Of a stretch of DNA of 54,647 nt, positions 23,690 through 32,950 are shown piece after piece. Location: positions 1 to 54,647 of the forward strand of contig NZ_KB898730.1 in the NCBI RefSeq assembly GCF_000377785.1, read 5' to 3'. The translations under genes were made by a program, and so were the position numbers. The notes under the pieces were generated by a model. The model saw only the letters and a list, made by a program, of their open reading frames with translations. It was not told the DNA's origin and made no database searches. Numbering within the stretch: position 1 is the stretch's first letter; every line of letters starts with the position of its first letter. This stretch comes from Thioalkalivibrio sp. ALJ24. Lineage in GTDB: Bacteria > Pseudomonadota > Gammaproteobacteria > Ectothiorhodospirales > Ectothiorhodospiraceae.

Positions 23690-25253
23690 ATTCCTCCCCG
23701 GGGAGGCCGCGTTGCAGGGCGAAGAAGCCCAGCGCGACATCGTCCGGGTCCGCGCCGGGCCGTATCTGCAGCTGGGTCCGGACGGCTTCGGGGTCGACGT
23801 GGCTGGCCGCGACGTCCTCCGCCGGCAGGTAGTGCAGCCACCAGGCGAGCGCCGCCTGAGTCGGGACCTCGGTCCACGGATCGAGTTCATCGTCCAGCCG
23901 TTCGGCGTGGGCGTTCAGGTCCTCGTCGAAGAACGCTTCCAGACGGTCGAGCCGGCCCTGAGGGTCGAGGTTCGCGGCGGCGGTGTCGGCCGGGTCGCGG
24001 TCCAGCGCACGGGCGGCCTTGTGCAGCTCCTGGCGAGCGATCTCCGGCCAGATCTGCGCGGGCAGATAGCCCTCCATCTCCTGACGGCCGTCCGCATCCA
24101 CCGCGTGCAGGAAGCCGGCAGGGAGGCCCAGATAGGCGTCCACCCCGCGCAGTGCGGTGTTGGCCAGCTCCAGCCAATCCTCGTCCTCGAAGATGCGCGC
24201 CCCGGCGGCCAGTGCCGCGATCGCCTGGCCCGAGGTGTGGGCGAAGGTCGTACGGTCGACCCGCGGCGGGTCGGTCGCTTCGCGCTCCTCGGGATCCAGT
24301 CGGTAGTACTCGTTGTCGGCGTACTGCGAGTTGCCGAAGCGGCGCTGGTCGGGGTCCCACATCTGCTCGCGCATCCAGCGGGCGATGTCCTCGGCGATGT
24401 CGCGGTAGCGCTCCTTGCCGGTGGTTTCCCAGGCGCGGGCGAACATCCACAGGAAGGCCGCGTTCTGGTCCAGGCGCTTGGAGGTCTCCAGTGCCCGGTC
24501 GGGGTCGCGCTGGTCGAAATCGAAGAAGAAGAAGAAACCGCCGTCCACCGGGTCGAACAGGTCATCGGCGACCTGATCGAGCATGCCGGGCATGCGTTCC
24601 TGCCATTCCTCCTGCGTGAGCAGGAAATGGTAGGTCCAGGGCTGCGGGCGCTTGCTCAGGGTCCCGAACAGCCCGCTGCCGCTGAGCCGGTCATCGTCGG
24701 CGACGTAGACCTGATCAAGCATGTCGAGGAAGCCGTCGATCGAGTCGATGGGCTCCTCGTCCGGGGTCTCCTCGCGCCCGGTGACCGACACGACCCGCTG
24801 ACGCTCTTCCAGGATCCGGTAGAGGGAATCGGCGCGGATGTGGCCGGTGAAGCGGGAGATCACGTCGTCTTCCGGGGTGGTGATGACCACGAACGGCAGC
24901 CCGCGGCCGCCATAGCGGGTGAACAGATCGGCGCGGCGGTCCAGATCCACCAGTATCGGGACGTACTCCTCGTTGAGCTGTTCCACCACCATCGGGTTTT
25001 CCAGCGATTCGTTCTGGAAATCGATGCACCAGGTGCACCACTGGCCGTGGAAGTAGAAGAACAGCGGCCGGCCCTGCTCCTCGGCCTCCTCGAACAGCTC
25101 GGAATCGAACTCGTTCCAGTCGATCTGCGACCCCTCGGGATAGTCCTCGGACATCGCGGGTGCGGTCAGCAGCCACAGCGCCGCGGTGATCAGGGTGGCC
25201 AGCAGCCCCCCCGGGTGACGGTGAACGCAGCGGTGGCCTGAGATGCGGAACAT
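23688..25253 (-). CDS. Exported thioredoxin-fold protein with alpha/alpha-barrel-like C-terminal domain
   Basis: 521 residues. A basic N-terminus is followed by a signal-type segment (LLATLITAALWLLTAPAMS). A thioredoxin-like domain (about 40-150) contains PLFFYFHGQWCTWCIDFQNE, with W-C-T-W-C at about residues 73-77, and the cis-Pro region RGLPFVVIT. The remainder (GGFFFFFDFDQRD, FLWMFARAWETTGKERYRDI, HTSGQAIAALAAGARI) resembles the helical barrel of DUF255 proteins such as the one at 13705, but similarity is only moderate. It probably acts in periplasmic thiol chemistry or protein quality control; this is inferred from the CxxC. The ATG at 25253 has aggaagg upstream. It is convergent with the coaX operon and divergent from the COG4255-like gene. 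Confidence 0.78.
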   Translation of the reverse strand: MFRISGHRCVHRHPGGLLATLITAALWLLTAPAMSEDYPEGSQIDWNEFDSELFEEAEEQGRPLFFYFHGQWCTWCIDFQNESLENPMVVEQLNEEYVPILVDLDRRADLFTRYGGRGLPFVVITTPEDDVISRFTGHIRADSLYRILEERQRVVSVTGREETPDEEPIDSIDGFLDMLDQVYVADDDRLSGSGLFGTLSKRPQPWTYHFLLTQEEWQERMPGMLDQVADDLFDPVDGGFFFFFDFDQRDPDRALETSKRLDQNAAFLWMFARAWETTGKERYRDIAEDIARWMREQMWDPDQRRFGNSQYADNEYYRLDPEEREATDPPRVDRTTFAHTSGQAIAALAAGARIFEDEDWLELANTALRGVDAYLGLPAGFLHAVDADGRQEMEGYLPAQIWPEIARQELHKAARALDRDPADTAAANLDPQGRLDRLEAFFDEDLNAHAERLDDELDPWTEVPTQAALAWWLHYLPAEDVAASHVDPEAVRTQLQIRPGADPDDVALGFFALQRGLPGEE

Positions 25254-25395
25254 GATGCCTTCCTGTCGCGTGGGCGCGCACGTTTTCTTCGAATATAGAC
25301 CCCGCGTACAGGCCTCGCTGACAGGGCCGGGATGGTCTCTCCATCGACGGCGGAGCAGCTGCTACCATGCGGTTTCCCGTCACGGAGGTCTTTCC

Positions 25396-25443
25396 ATGTT
25401 TGACGAAATCGGGCCCGGCGGTGTTCCGGGGTGGCCGGCATGA
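25396..25443 (+). CDS. 15-codon upstream ORF coupled to the next gene
   Basis: ATG 25396 follows an excellent ggaggtctttcc ribosome site and encodes MFDEIGPGGVPGWPA. It ends in a TGA that overlaps the ATG of the next gene (ATGA, 25440-25443). It could be a leader peptide used for translational coupling. Alternatively it could mark a frameshifted N-terminus of the following protein. No attenuator-like run of one amino acid is present. Confidence 0.4.
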   Translation: MFDEIGPGGVPGWPA

Positions 25444-26405
25444 GCGAGGTGCGGATCCTGGTCCCGGGACTGCGTGATGCACTGGTAGCCGCGCGCGCGG
25501 CTACCGGCGGCGGGCTGGCCCTGCGCCTGCTGCGCCAGCTGCTGGCGCGTTCGCAGCCCGGGCCGGCGCCCGAGGGTACCGCCTCCGACCGGCCATCGGG
25601 CTGGGAGCCTGTGCTGGCGCAGGCCCTTGGATATCGTCCGCCTGCGCCGGATGCGGCGGCCTCCGCGCGTACGTGGCTCGCCAGCCCGGTGGCGCTGAAT
25701 GCCGGGATGCAGGATCTGACCGCGCAGCCGGTGGACGGCATCGATGACGCGGACCGCGAGGCCCTCTGGGCTGCGGCCGAGCCCGAGCTGGAGGCCCACG
25801 GGGCGCGGCTGGAACGCTCGCCGCAGGGACTGTGGCTGCTGACCATGACCGCGGCCGGCCCGGATGGCACGGCCAGCCCTTCCGCCGGCTGGGGCCGGCC
25901 GATGCCGGCCTCATCGCTCGACAGCGAGGCCGCCCGCAGCCTGCAGGTGCTGGGCAACGCCATCCAGATGGCCTGGTTCGATCACCCGGTCAACCAGCGT
26001 CGCGCGGAACACGGGCAGGCGCCGGTGCAGGGCCTGTGGTTCTGGTCGCCGGGCGAGGCGCCGGCCACCGCACCGGCGCTGCGGGTGGCCGGCGGCGGGA
26101 TTCACGGCCGCTGGCTGGCGGAAAGCGCCGGCGCGCAGTGGGAGCCGGATCCGGCGGCCGGCGGCGACGTGATCGTGATGGATGCGCTGCAGGGGCCGGC
26201 GACGCCGGAGCGCATGCTGGAGCTGCTGACCTCGCTGGTGCTGGAGGTGATGGCGCCGCGCGCCGCCGGCCTGCGCTTCGGCCGCATGCGCCGGCTGGAG
26301 ATCGAGGACCCGCTGCTGCCGCCGTCCGAGGCACCGCGCCGGGTACTGCGCGGACGTGACACCTGGGCGCTGTGGCGCCGTCGCGCGCCCTGGCCGGGAC
26401 TGTGA
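25440..26405 (+). CDS. COG4255-like uncharacterised protein
   Basis: 321 residues, cytoplasmic, Ala-rich. It opens with MSEVRILVPGLRDAL and ends DTWALWRRRAPWPGL. The overall pattern resembles the COG4255 proteins sometimes labelled cofactor-independent phosphoglycerate mutase-like, which in gammaproteobacteria lie upstream of recJ-prfB-lysS. Recognisable blocks are NAIQMAWFDHPVNQRRAEHG (about residue 178), GLWFWSPGEAP (about residue 200) and GGDVIVMDALQGPA. Here recJ is absent and prfB follows directly. None of the metal-binding motifs of true phosphoglycerate mutases is visible, so enzymatic activity should not be assumed. Start ATG 25440 (GTG 25431 also in frame). Confidence 0.68.
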   Translation: MSEVRILVPGLRDALVAARAATGGGLALRLLRQLLARSQPGPAPEGTASDRPSGWEPVLAQALGYRPPAPDAAASARTWLASPVALNAGMQDLTAQPVDGIDDADREALWAAAEPELEAHGARLERSPQGLWLLTMTAAGPDGTASPSAGWGRPMPASSLDSEAARSLQVLGNAIQMAWFDHPVNQRRAEHGQAPVQGLWFWSPGEAPATAPALRVAGGGIHGRWLAESAGAQWEPDPAAGGDVIVMDALQGPATPERMLELLTSLVLEVMAPRAAGLRFGRMRRLEIEDPLLPPSEAPRRVLRGRDTWALWRRRAPWPGL

Positions 26406-26443
26406 GCGTCGCGGCCGGATACCACCGGCCGGCCCCGGATTGA

Positions 26444-26449
26444 TATACT
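26444..26449 (+). promoter_or_regulatory. Candidate -10 element for prfB (TATACT)
   Basis: A TATACT lies 29 bases upstream of the prfB ATG, just after a 7-bp GC hairpin (CGGCCGG/CCGGCCG, about 26411-26431) that may end the previous transcript. No convincing -35 hexamer is present. Confidence 0.4.
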
Positions 26450-26477
26450 CCTTCGCTTTTTCCGCAGGGGAAGAACC

Positions 26478-27576
26478 ATGGAACTGAGTCCGCTGTACAG
26501 CCGGATCGAAGACCTGCAAGGCCGCATCGACGGCCTGAGGGGGTACCTTTGACTATGCCGGCAAGGAAGAACGGCTGGAAGAAGTCCAGCGCGAGCTGGA
26601 AGAAAACCCCGACATCTGGAACGACCCCGAGAAGGCCCAGGCGCTGAACAAGGAGCGCGCCCAGCTGGAGGGCGTGGTCCTCAACATCCGCGAGATTACG
26701 GATGCGCTGAACGACAGCTACGAGCTGCTGGAGATGGCCGAGGCCGACGAGGACGCGGAGACCGTGTCGTCGGTGGAGGCCGATGTGGCCGGTCTGACCG
26801 CGCGGGTCGAGGCGCTGGAATTCCGCCGCATGTTCTCCGGCGAGATGGACGAGGCCAACGCCTACGTCGACATCCAGGCCGGCTCCGGCGGCACCGAGGC
26901 GCAGGACTGGGCCAACATGCTGCTGCGCATGTACCTGCGCTGGGCCGAGAGCAAGGGCTTTCGCACCGAGGTGACCGAACTCTCCGAGGGCGAGACCGCG
27001 GGGATCAAGAGTGCGACGGTGCGCGTGGAAGGCGATTACGCCTTCGGCTGGCTGCGCACCGAGACCGGCGTGCACCGCCTGGTGCGCAAGTCGCCGTTCG
27101 ACTCCGGCAACCGCCGCCACACCTCGTTCGCGTCGGTGTTCGTCTCGCCCGAGGTGGACGAGAACATCGAGATCGAGATCGATCCCTCGGATCTGCGTGT
27201 GGATACCTACCGTTCCTCCGGGGCCGGCGGGCAGCACGTCAACACCACCGACTCGGCGGTGCGCATCACCCACGAGCCCACCGGCATCGTGGCCGCCTGT
27301 CAGGCCGGGCGCTCGCAGCACAAGAACCGCGAGATGGCGATGAATCAGCTGCGGGCCAAGCTGTACGAGCAGAAGATCCAGGAGCAGAACGCGGCCAAAC
27401 AGGCGGCGGAAGAGACCAAGGCCGACATCGGCTGGGGCAGCCAGATCCGTTCCTATGTGCTCGACCAGTCGCGGATCAAGGATCTGCGCACCAGCGTGGA
27501 GATCGGCAACACCCAGGGCGTGCTCGACGGCAACCTCGATCCCTTCATTGAAGCCAGCCTGAAGAGTGGGCTGTAA
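26478..27576 (+). CDS. prfB: Peptide chain release factor 2 (programmed +1 frameshift)
   Basis: Release factor 2 recognises UGA and UAA. The frame from ATG 26478 runs 24 codons to an in-frame TGA at 26550-26552. A +1 shift at CTT-T then continues to 27576, giving about 365 residues. The shift signal is canonical: AGGGGG, three bases, CTT TGA C. The anticodon-mimic SPF motif lies in [14 protein letters not shown], and the catalytic GGQ in [20 protein letters not shown]. The protein is complete and its own stop read-through provides autoregulation by RF2 level. lysS follows after 17 bases, a widely conserved prfB-lysS pairing. Confidence 0.96.
26538..26553 (+). promoter_or_regulatory. prfB programmed +1 frameshift site
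   Basis: Internal Shine-Dalgarno AGGGGG at 26538-26543, spacer TAC, then slippery CTT (26547-26549) followed by TGA and C. The ribosome slips forward one base when RF2 is scarce, reading GAC instead of stopping. Layout and spacing are identical to the E. coli signal. Confidence 0.96.
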
Positions 27577-27593
27577 CCCCCGGGAAACCCTCG

Positions 27594-29087
27594 ATGACCG
27601 AAACCACCGACGAGAACAAGCTGATCGCGCAGCGCCGCGCCAAGCTGGACGCGCTGCGCGCCGATGGCCAGGCGTTCCCCAATGATTTCCGCCGCGACGC
27701 GCTGGCCGGGGAGCTGCACGCGGCCCACGGCGAGACCGACGGCGAGGCGCTGGAGGCCGAGGGCATCGAGGTCCGTGTGGCCGGGCGCATGATCGGCAAG
27801 CGCGTGATGGGCAAGGCCAGCTTCGTGCGCCTGCGCGACATGAGCGGCGACATCCAGCTGTTCGTGCAGCGCGATGCCCTGCCGGAAGGGGTGTACACGG
27901 CGTTCAAGCAGTGGGACCTGGGCGACATCGTCGGCGCGCGCGGCACGCTGTTCCGCACGAAGACCGGCGAGCTGACCGTCAACCTGAGCGAGTTCCGGCT
28001 GCTGACCAAGGCCCTGCGGCCGCTGCCGGAGAAGTTCCACGGCCTGACCGACCAGGAGGCGCGCTATCGCCAGCGCTACGTGGACCTGATCACCAGCCCG
28101 GAATCGCGCGAGCTGTTCCGGCGGCGCTCGCGGATCCTCCGCTTCATCCGCGACTACTTCGAGGATGCGGGCTTTCTCGAGGTGGAGACCCCGATGATGC
28201 AGGTGATCCCGGGCGGGGCCGCGGCGCGCCCGTTCGTCACCCACCACAACGCGCTGGACATGCCGCTGTACCTGCGCGTGGCGCCGGAGCTGTTCCTCAA
28301 GCGCCTGGTGGTGGGCGGGTTCGAGAAGGTCTTCGAGATCAACCGCAATTTCCGCAACGAGGGGCTGTCCACCCGGCACAACCCCGAGTTCACCATGCTG
28401 GAGTTCTACGAGGCCTTCGTGGATCACCACGCGCTGATGGATCGCACCGAGGCGCTGCTGCGCGGGCTGTGCGAACACGTGCTGGGGACCACCACCGTGG
28501 AATACCAGGGCGTGACCTACGAGTTCGGCCGGCCGTTTGCGCGCATGACCGTGCGCGAGGCGATCCTCGCCCATAACGACGACATCGCGGATGCCGACCT
28601 CGACGACATCGAACGCGTGCGCGCGCACTGCGAGCGCAAGGGTATCGAGGTGAAGCCGGGGGTCGGGCTTGGCAAGCTGTGGACCGAGCTGTTCGAGGCG
28701 ACCGCCGAGAATCAGCTGCACGATCCGACGTTCATCACCGCCTATCCCACCGAGGTCTCGCCGCTGGCCCGGCGCAACGACGACAACCCGTTCGTCACCG
28801 ACCGCTTCGAGCTGTTCGTCGGCGGGCGCGAGATCGCCAACGGGTTCTCCGAGCTCAACGATGCCGAGGATCAGGCCGAGCGGTTCCGCGAGCAGGTCGC
28901 GGAGAAGGAAGCGGGTGACGACGAGGCGATGCACTTCGACGCCGACTTCATCCGCGCCCTGGAGCACGGCCTGCCGCCCACCGCCGGGGAGGGCATCGGC
29001 ATCGACCGTCTGGTGATGCTGCTGACGGATTCCAGCTCCATCCGCGACGTCCTGCTGTTTCCGCACATGCGCCCGGAGGCCGGCTGA
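27594..29087 (+). CDS. lysS: Lysyl-tRNA synthetase, class II
   Basis: 497 residues. The N-terminal OB-fold anticodon domain ([20 protein letters not shown], about residues 62-81, then [11 protein letters not shown]) precedes the class II catalytic core. Motif 1 is around [21 protein letters not shown] (about 194-214), motif 2 [20 protein letters not shown] (about 250-269), and motif 3 [13 protein letters not shown] near residue 465. It charges tRNA-Lys. It is downstream of prfB with 17 bases between them, and likely co-transcribed. Length and motifs are standard. Confidence 0.97.
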   Translation: MTETTDENKLIAQRRAKLDALRADGQAFPNDFRRDALAGELHAAHGETDGEALEAEGIEVRVAGRMIGKRVMGKASFVRLRDMSGDIQLFVQRDALPEGVYTAFKQWDLGDIVGARGTLFRTKTGELTVNLSEFRLLTKALRPLPEKFHGLTDQEARYRQRYVDLITSPESRELFRRRSRILRFIRDYFEDAGFLEVETPMMQVIPGGAAARPFVTHHNALDMPLYLRVAPELFLKRLVVGGFEKVFEINRNFRNEGLSTRHNPEFTMLEFYEAFVDHHALMDRTEALLRGLCEHVLGTTTVEYQGVTYEFGRPFARMTVREAILAHNDDIADADLDDIERVRAHCERKGIEVKPGVGLGKLWTELFEATAENQLHDPTFITAYPTEVSPLARRNDDNPFVTDRFELFVGGREIANGFSELNDAEDQAERFREQVAEKEAGDDEAMHFDADFIRALEHGLPPTAGEGIGIDRLVMLLTDSSSIRDVLLFPHMRPEAG

Positions 29088-29116
29088 GCCGGCCCGGACG
29101 CCGGCGGGGCGGCGTC
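29078..29116 (+). terminator. Two GC hairpins at the end of lysS
   Basis: GGCCGGC-tga-GCCGGCC spans the lysS stop codon and GACGCC/GGCGTC (29097-29102 with 29111-29116) follows at once. The strong stems lack a U-run, so terminator function is only likely. Confidence 0.35.
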
Positions 29117-29133
29117 AGTCAGTCACCCCGTCG

Positions 29134-29298
29134 TCATATCACCCCGTCGAGCCGCAGGTAGCCGATCAGGAACAGGACTGCCAGCACCCCGGCCAGGGCG
29201 TACAGCCAGTTGGACAGGGTGGGGTTGTTGGGGCGGCTGAAGAACGCCGCCCACAGCGCGAGCAGGATCAGGACGAAGAAGAAGAACAGAAAGCGCAT
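29134..29298 (-). CDS. Small two-helix inner-membrane protein, 54 residues
   Basis: Starts MRFLFFFFVLILLALWAAFF, then a short polar turn (SRPNNPTLSNW) and a second hydrophobic helix (LYALAGVLAVLFLIGYL), ending RLDGVI. Both helices are convincing membrane segments with a hairpin topology. The ATG lies three bases after the ygfZ stop on the same strand, so it should be co-transcribed with it. I do not know a named family; function unknown. The strong codon-by-codon hydrophobic pattern and tight spacing argue for a real gene. Confidence 0.68.
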   Translation of the reverse strand: MRFLFFFFVLILLALWAAFFSRPNNPTLSNWLYALAGVLAVLFLIGYLRLDGVI

Positions 29299-29301
29299 GC
29301 G

Positions 29302-30348
29302 TCAGGCCCCTTCGGGAACGTCGTAGGGGAGATCGCACAGCGTGACCGGCGCGCCGTCCGGGGCGCCGCAGCGCAGTTCGGCCTCGGCTGCGTCCACCTT
29401 GAGCACCGCCAGGGCGGAATACTGGCCGTCGGGATGCAGTTCGGCGGCCACCAGTTCGCCGTCGGACTGGTCCGGGCTGCCATCGGCGCGGAACAGCGGC
29501 GTGCCCGGGGTCGGGCGTTCGCCGGCCCGGATCGCGATGCGGAACATGCGGCGCTTGAGCTTGCCCAGGTAGTGCATGCGCGCCACCACCTCCTGTCCCG
29601 GATAGCAGCCCTTTTCGAAGCTGATCGCGCCCAGCGCGTGCAGGTTCAGCATCTGCGGCACGAACATCTCGGTGGTGGCCTCGACCACGCTCGGGATCCC
29701 GGCGAGGATGTCCAGCAGCTGCCATTCGTGCGGGCCCACCGGGGCGCCGCGCACGTTGAGGGCGTCCCACAACCGGCGCATCGCATCCAGCCCGCCGAAC
29801 AGCTCGAACCGCGGGTGCATGCCGTGCACGCGCATGGCGGTGACCCCGTCCTTCTCCAGCACCTCGTGGATCTGCGCGGGGCAGGCGCCCAGGGCGTTTT
29901 TCAGCTCCTGTTCGGCATCCGGGCCGGACAGGCCGAAGTGGATGCGGCTGTCGCCGGCCTGTTCGATGATCACGTCGGAGCGCAGCACGAACATCTGCAG
30001 CCGTTTGGCGACCGGCTCCACGCGGTCCGCCGGCATCTCCAGCAGATAGCCGTCCTGGGTGGGCAGCACCCGGAACACCGCGTAGGCGCGGCCCTTGGGG
30101 CTGGAATAGCTGGACAGCTGGGCGTGGGTGGCGTCCACCTGCGCGATGTCGTTGCCGAACTGTCCCTGCAGGAATTCGGTGGCGTCGGCCCCGCGGACTT
30201 CCAGCAGTCCGCGATGGGACAGGTCGCAGATCACGTCACCATTGACGGCGACCCGCCGCTCGCGCTCCGGATTGCCGTAGTGGACGAGGTCGTCGCCTTC
30301 GAATTCGGCGCCGGAATCGACGAGGTGTTTCTTCCAGTCTTCGCGCAT
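29302..30348 (-). CDS. ygfZ: Folate-binding Fe-S cluster repair/tRNA-modification protein YgfZ
   Basis: 348 residues with the GcvT-like fold. The family signature K-G-C-Y-x-G-Q-E is present as FEKGCYPGQEVVARMHYLGK (about residue 234). ICDLSHRGLLEVRGADATEFLQGQFGND (about residue 43) is the N-terminal folate-binding region. YgfZ (IbaG partner in some species) uses tetrahydrofolate to support Fe-S enzymes such as MiaB. It is divergent from the succinate dehydrogenase operon, itself an Fe-S complex. The ATG at 30348 has a strong aggag site; an upstream in-frame start at 30393 is unnecessary. Confidence 0.92.
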   Translation of the reverse strand: MREDWKKHLVDSGAEFEGDDLVHYGNPERERRVAVNGDVICDLSHRGLLEVRGADATEFLQGQFGNDIAQVDATHAQLSSYSSPKGRAYAVFRVLPTQDGYLLEMPADRVEPVAKRLQMFVLRSDVIIEQAGDSRIHFGLSGPDAEQELKNALGACPAQIHEVLEKDGVTAMRVHGMHPRFELFGGLDAMRRLWDALNVRGAPVGPHEWQLLDILAGIPSVVEATTEMFVPQMLNLHALGAISFEKGCYPGQEVVARMHYLGKLKRRMFRIAIRAGERPTPGTPLFRADGSPDQSDGELVAAELHPDGQYSALAVLKVDAAEAELRCGAPDGAPVTLCDLPYDVPEGA

Positions 30349-30459
30349 CACGCATCTCCTGTGGCCACGGTGGCGGCATTTCACTGGCGGCAAGATAGTA
30401 GACGAACGGCGTGTCGGGTGTCAGGATCCCTTATATTGCCCATCCGCGCGAGAGGTTCC

Positions 30460-30843
30460 ATGGCCCGGCCGCCGGCTCGACCCGTCTTCCTGGATCTGCG
30501 CAGGATCCGCTTCCCGCTCAACGCGGTGGTGTCCATCCTGCACCGCATCACCGGCGTACTGCTGATCCTGGCCCTGCCGGTCCTGCTCTGGCTGCTGCAG
30601 CTCTCGCTCTCGGGTCCCGACGGCTTCGCCCGCGTGGCCGGCTGGGTCGGCCATCCGCTGGGCCTGCTGGTGCTGCTGGGGGTCCTGTGGTGGCTGCTGC
30701 ATCACCTGTTCGCCGGCATCCGCTATCTGGCGATGGAATTCGGGATCGGCGAGGACCGCGAGGGCTCGCTGCGCACCGCGCGCCAGGCTCTGATCGCGGG
30801 GATCGTCGCCACCCTGATCGTCTGGGGAGGACTGTGGCTGTGA
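30460..30843 (+). CDS. sdhC: Succinate dehydrogenase cytochrome b556 subunit
   Basis: 127 residues with three membrane helices. The N-terminal [29 protein letters not shown] contains the quinone-site Ser and Arg region of SdhC (S-x-x-H-R-x-T-G). [15 protein letters not shown] (about residue 80) carries the heme-ligand His. Together with SdhD it anchors complex II, binds heme b and passes electrons to ubiquinone. It is the first gene of the operon; start ATG 30460 follows agagg. A TATATT at 30432-30437 may be the -10. It overlaps sdhD by four bases (GTGA). Confidence 0.94.
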   Translation: MARPPARPVFLDLRRIRFPLNAVVSILHRITGVLLILALPVLLWLLQLSLSGPDGFARVAGWVGHPLGLLVLLGVLWWLLHHLFAGIRYLAMEFGIGEDREGSLRTARQALIAGIVATLIVWGGLWL

Positions 30844-31178
30844 GACTCCTGAGCGGACAGCGCGCCTGGCTGCTGCAGCGGATCACCGCGGTGTATCTGG
30901 GTGTGTACAGCGTGCTGATGCTGGGCTACTTCATCTTCTTCGCGCCGGCCGATCACGCCCGCTGGGTGGCCTTTGTCGGGCATCCGCTGGTGGGCCTGCT
31001 GACGGCACTGGGTGTGGTGGCCCTGCTGCTGCACGCCTGGATCGGCCTGCGCGACGTGATCATGGACTACGTCCATCCCTTCGGCATCCGCCTGACGGTG
31101 CTGATCCTGTCGGCCACCGGCCTGCTGATCCTCGGCCTGTGGGCCTTCGCAATACTGTTCAAGGCATGGCTTTCATGA
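30840..31178 (+). CDS. sdhD: Succinate dehydrogenase hydrophobic anchor subunit
   Basis: 112 residues with three membrane helices. It begins with GTG inside the sdhC stop ([20 protein letters not shown]). Conserved features are Q-R-I-T-A at the quinone site and [23 protein letters not shown] (about residues 62-84), the SdhD signature with the heme-ligand His and the D-Y pair near the quinone. It ends by overlapping sdhA (ATGA). Normal length. Confidence 0.93.
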   Translation: MRLLSGQRAWLLQRITAVYLGVYSVLMLGYFIFFAPADHARWVAFVGHPLVGLLTALGVVALLLHAWIGLRDVIMDYVHPFGIRLTVLILSATGLLILGLWAFAILFKAWLS

Positions 31179-32950
31179 ACGTGACCCGGCGCAAGTTCGA
31201 CGCCCTCATCATCGGGGCCGGCGGGGCCGGCCTGCGGGCGGCCCTGCAGCTGTCCAACGCCGAGGCCAAGGTGGCCGTGGTGTCCAAGGTGTTCCCCACG
31301 CGCTCGCACACCGTGGCGGCCCAGGGCGGGGTGAACGCCGCGCTGGCCAACGTGCTGCCGGATTCCTGGCACTGGCACATGTTCGATACGGTGAAGGGCT
31401 CCGACTACCTCGGCGATCAGGACGCGATCGAATACATGTGCCGCGCCGCCTCCAAGGTGGTCTACGAGCTGGACCACTTCGGCGTGCCGTTCTCGCGCCT
31501 GGACAACGGCAACATCTACCAGCGTGCGTTCGGCGGGCAGAGCCAGAACTTCGGTCAGGACCAGGCCGCGCGCACCTGCGCCGCCGCCGACCGCACCGGC
31601 CACGCGATCCTGCACTCGCTGTACCAGCAGAACCTGCGCGCGAGCACCCATTTCTTCGACGAATATTTCGCGGTGGACCTGCTGCGCGATGCCGAGGGCC
31701 ACGTGCTGGGGGTGCTGGCGTTCGAGATCCTCAGTGGCGAGCCGATCGTGATCGAGGCCAAGACCACGCTGATCGCCACCGGCGGGGCGGGACAGCTGTT
31801 CCGCACCACCACCAACGCGCTGATCAACACCGGCGACGGCATGGCGATGGCCCTGCGCGCGGGGATCCCGCTGGAGGACATGGAGTTCGTGCAGTTCCAT
31901 CCCACCGGGATCGCCGGGCGCGGGATGCTGATCACCGAGGGCGCGCGCGGCGAGGGCGGCTATCTGATCAATTCCGACGGCGAGCGCTTCATGGAGCGCT
32001 ATGCGCCGAACGCGAAGGATCTGGCCTCGCGCGACGTGGTCTCGCGCGCGATCGCCACCGAGGTGCGCGAGGGCCGCGGCTGCGGGCGCAACGCCGATCA
32101 CGTGTTCCTCGACCTGCGTCATCTGGGCGCGGACACCATCATGCAGCGCCTGCCGGGCATCCGCGAGGCCAGCCAGACCTTTCTCAACGTGGACCCGATC
32201 GACGCGCCGATCCCGGTGTTCCCGACCTGTCACTACAGCATGGGCGGGATCCCCACCAACCGCGTCGGGCAGGTGGTCGCGCCGGTCAAGGACTCGCCCG
32301 AGGACCCGGTGCCGGGGCTGTATGCGGCCGGCGAGGCGGCCTGCGTGTCGGTCCACGGGGCGAACCGGCTGGGCGGCAACTCGCTGCTGGACATCCTGGT
32401 GTTCGGCCGCGCGGCGGCCAATCACATCCTCGAATACCTCGAGGAGAACCGCTATCACCGTCCGCTGTACGAATCCGCAGTGGAGCAGGCCATGGCGCGG
32501 CTGACCCGCTGGGACCGGCGGGATTCGGGCACCGGCGAAACCGAGTCGGTGGACGGGCTCAAGCGCGAACTGCGCAAGGTGATGGAGGACCACTGTTCGG
32601 TGTTCCGCACCGACGAGGTGATGCGCGAGGGCGTGGAGAAGGTGCGCGAGCTGCGCCGGCGCCTGGAGCATGCGGTGATCCATGACCATACGCCCACCTT
32701 CAACACCGCGCGGGTGGAGGCGATGGAGCTGGAGAACCTGATGGACTGCGCGATCGCCACCATCCGTTCCGCGCTGGGGCGCGAGGAAAGCCGCGGCGCG
32801 CATTCGCGCGTCGACTTCCCGGAACGCGACGATCAGCGCTGGCTGCGTCACAGCCTGTACTCGCTGGAGGACGACAGCCTCGACTACAAGCCGGTGCGGA
32901 CTCAGCCCAATACCGTGGCCTCGTTCCCGCCGAAGGAGCGCGTGTACTGA
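31175..32950 (+). CDS. sdhA: Succinate dehydrogenase flavoprotein subunit
   Basis: 591 residues. The FAD-binding motif is [11 protein letters not shown] (about residue 14). The covalent-FAD histidine lies in [15 protein letters not shown] (about residue 43). Catalytic elements include [11 protein letters not shown] (about residue 250), [13 protein letters not shown] (about residue 349) and [18 protein letters not shown] (about residue 393). It oxidises succinate to fumarate at the inner face of the membrane. The ATG at 31175 overlaps the sdhD stop; ATG 31166 would add three residues. sdhB begins at its stop codon. Confidence 0.96.
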   Translation: MNVTRRKFDALIIGAGGAGLRAALQLSNAEAKVAVVSKVFPTRSHTVAAQGGVNAALANVLPDSWHWHMFDTVKGSDYLGDQDAIEYMCRAASKVVYELDHFGVPFSRLDNGNIYQRAFGGQSQNFGQDQAARTCAAADRTGHAILHSLYQQNLRASTHFFDEYFAVDLLRDAEGHVLGVLAFEILSGEPIVIEAKTTLIATGGAGQLFRTTTNALINTGDGMAMALRAGIPLEDMEFVQFHPTGIAGRGMLITEGARGEGGYLINSDGERFMERYAPNAKDLASRDVVSRAIATEVREGRGCGRNADHVFLDLRHLGADTIMQRLPGIREASQTFLNVDPIDAPIPVFPTCHYSMGGIPTNRVGQVVAPVKDSPEDPVPGLYAAGEAACVSVHGANRLGGNSLLDILVFGRAAANHILEYLEENRYHRPLYESAVEQAMARLTRWDRRDSGTGETESVDGLKRELRKVMEDHCSVFRTDEVMREGVEKVRELRRRLEHAVIHDHTPTFNTARVEAMELENLMDCAIATIRSALGREESRGAHSRVDFPERDDQRWLRHSLYSLEDDSLDYKPVRTQPNTVASFPPKERVY

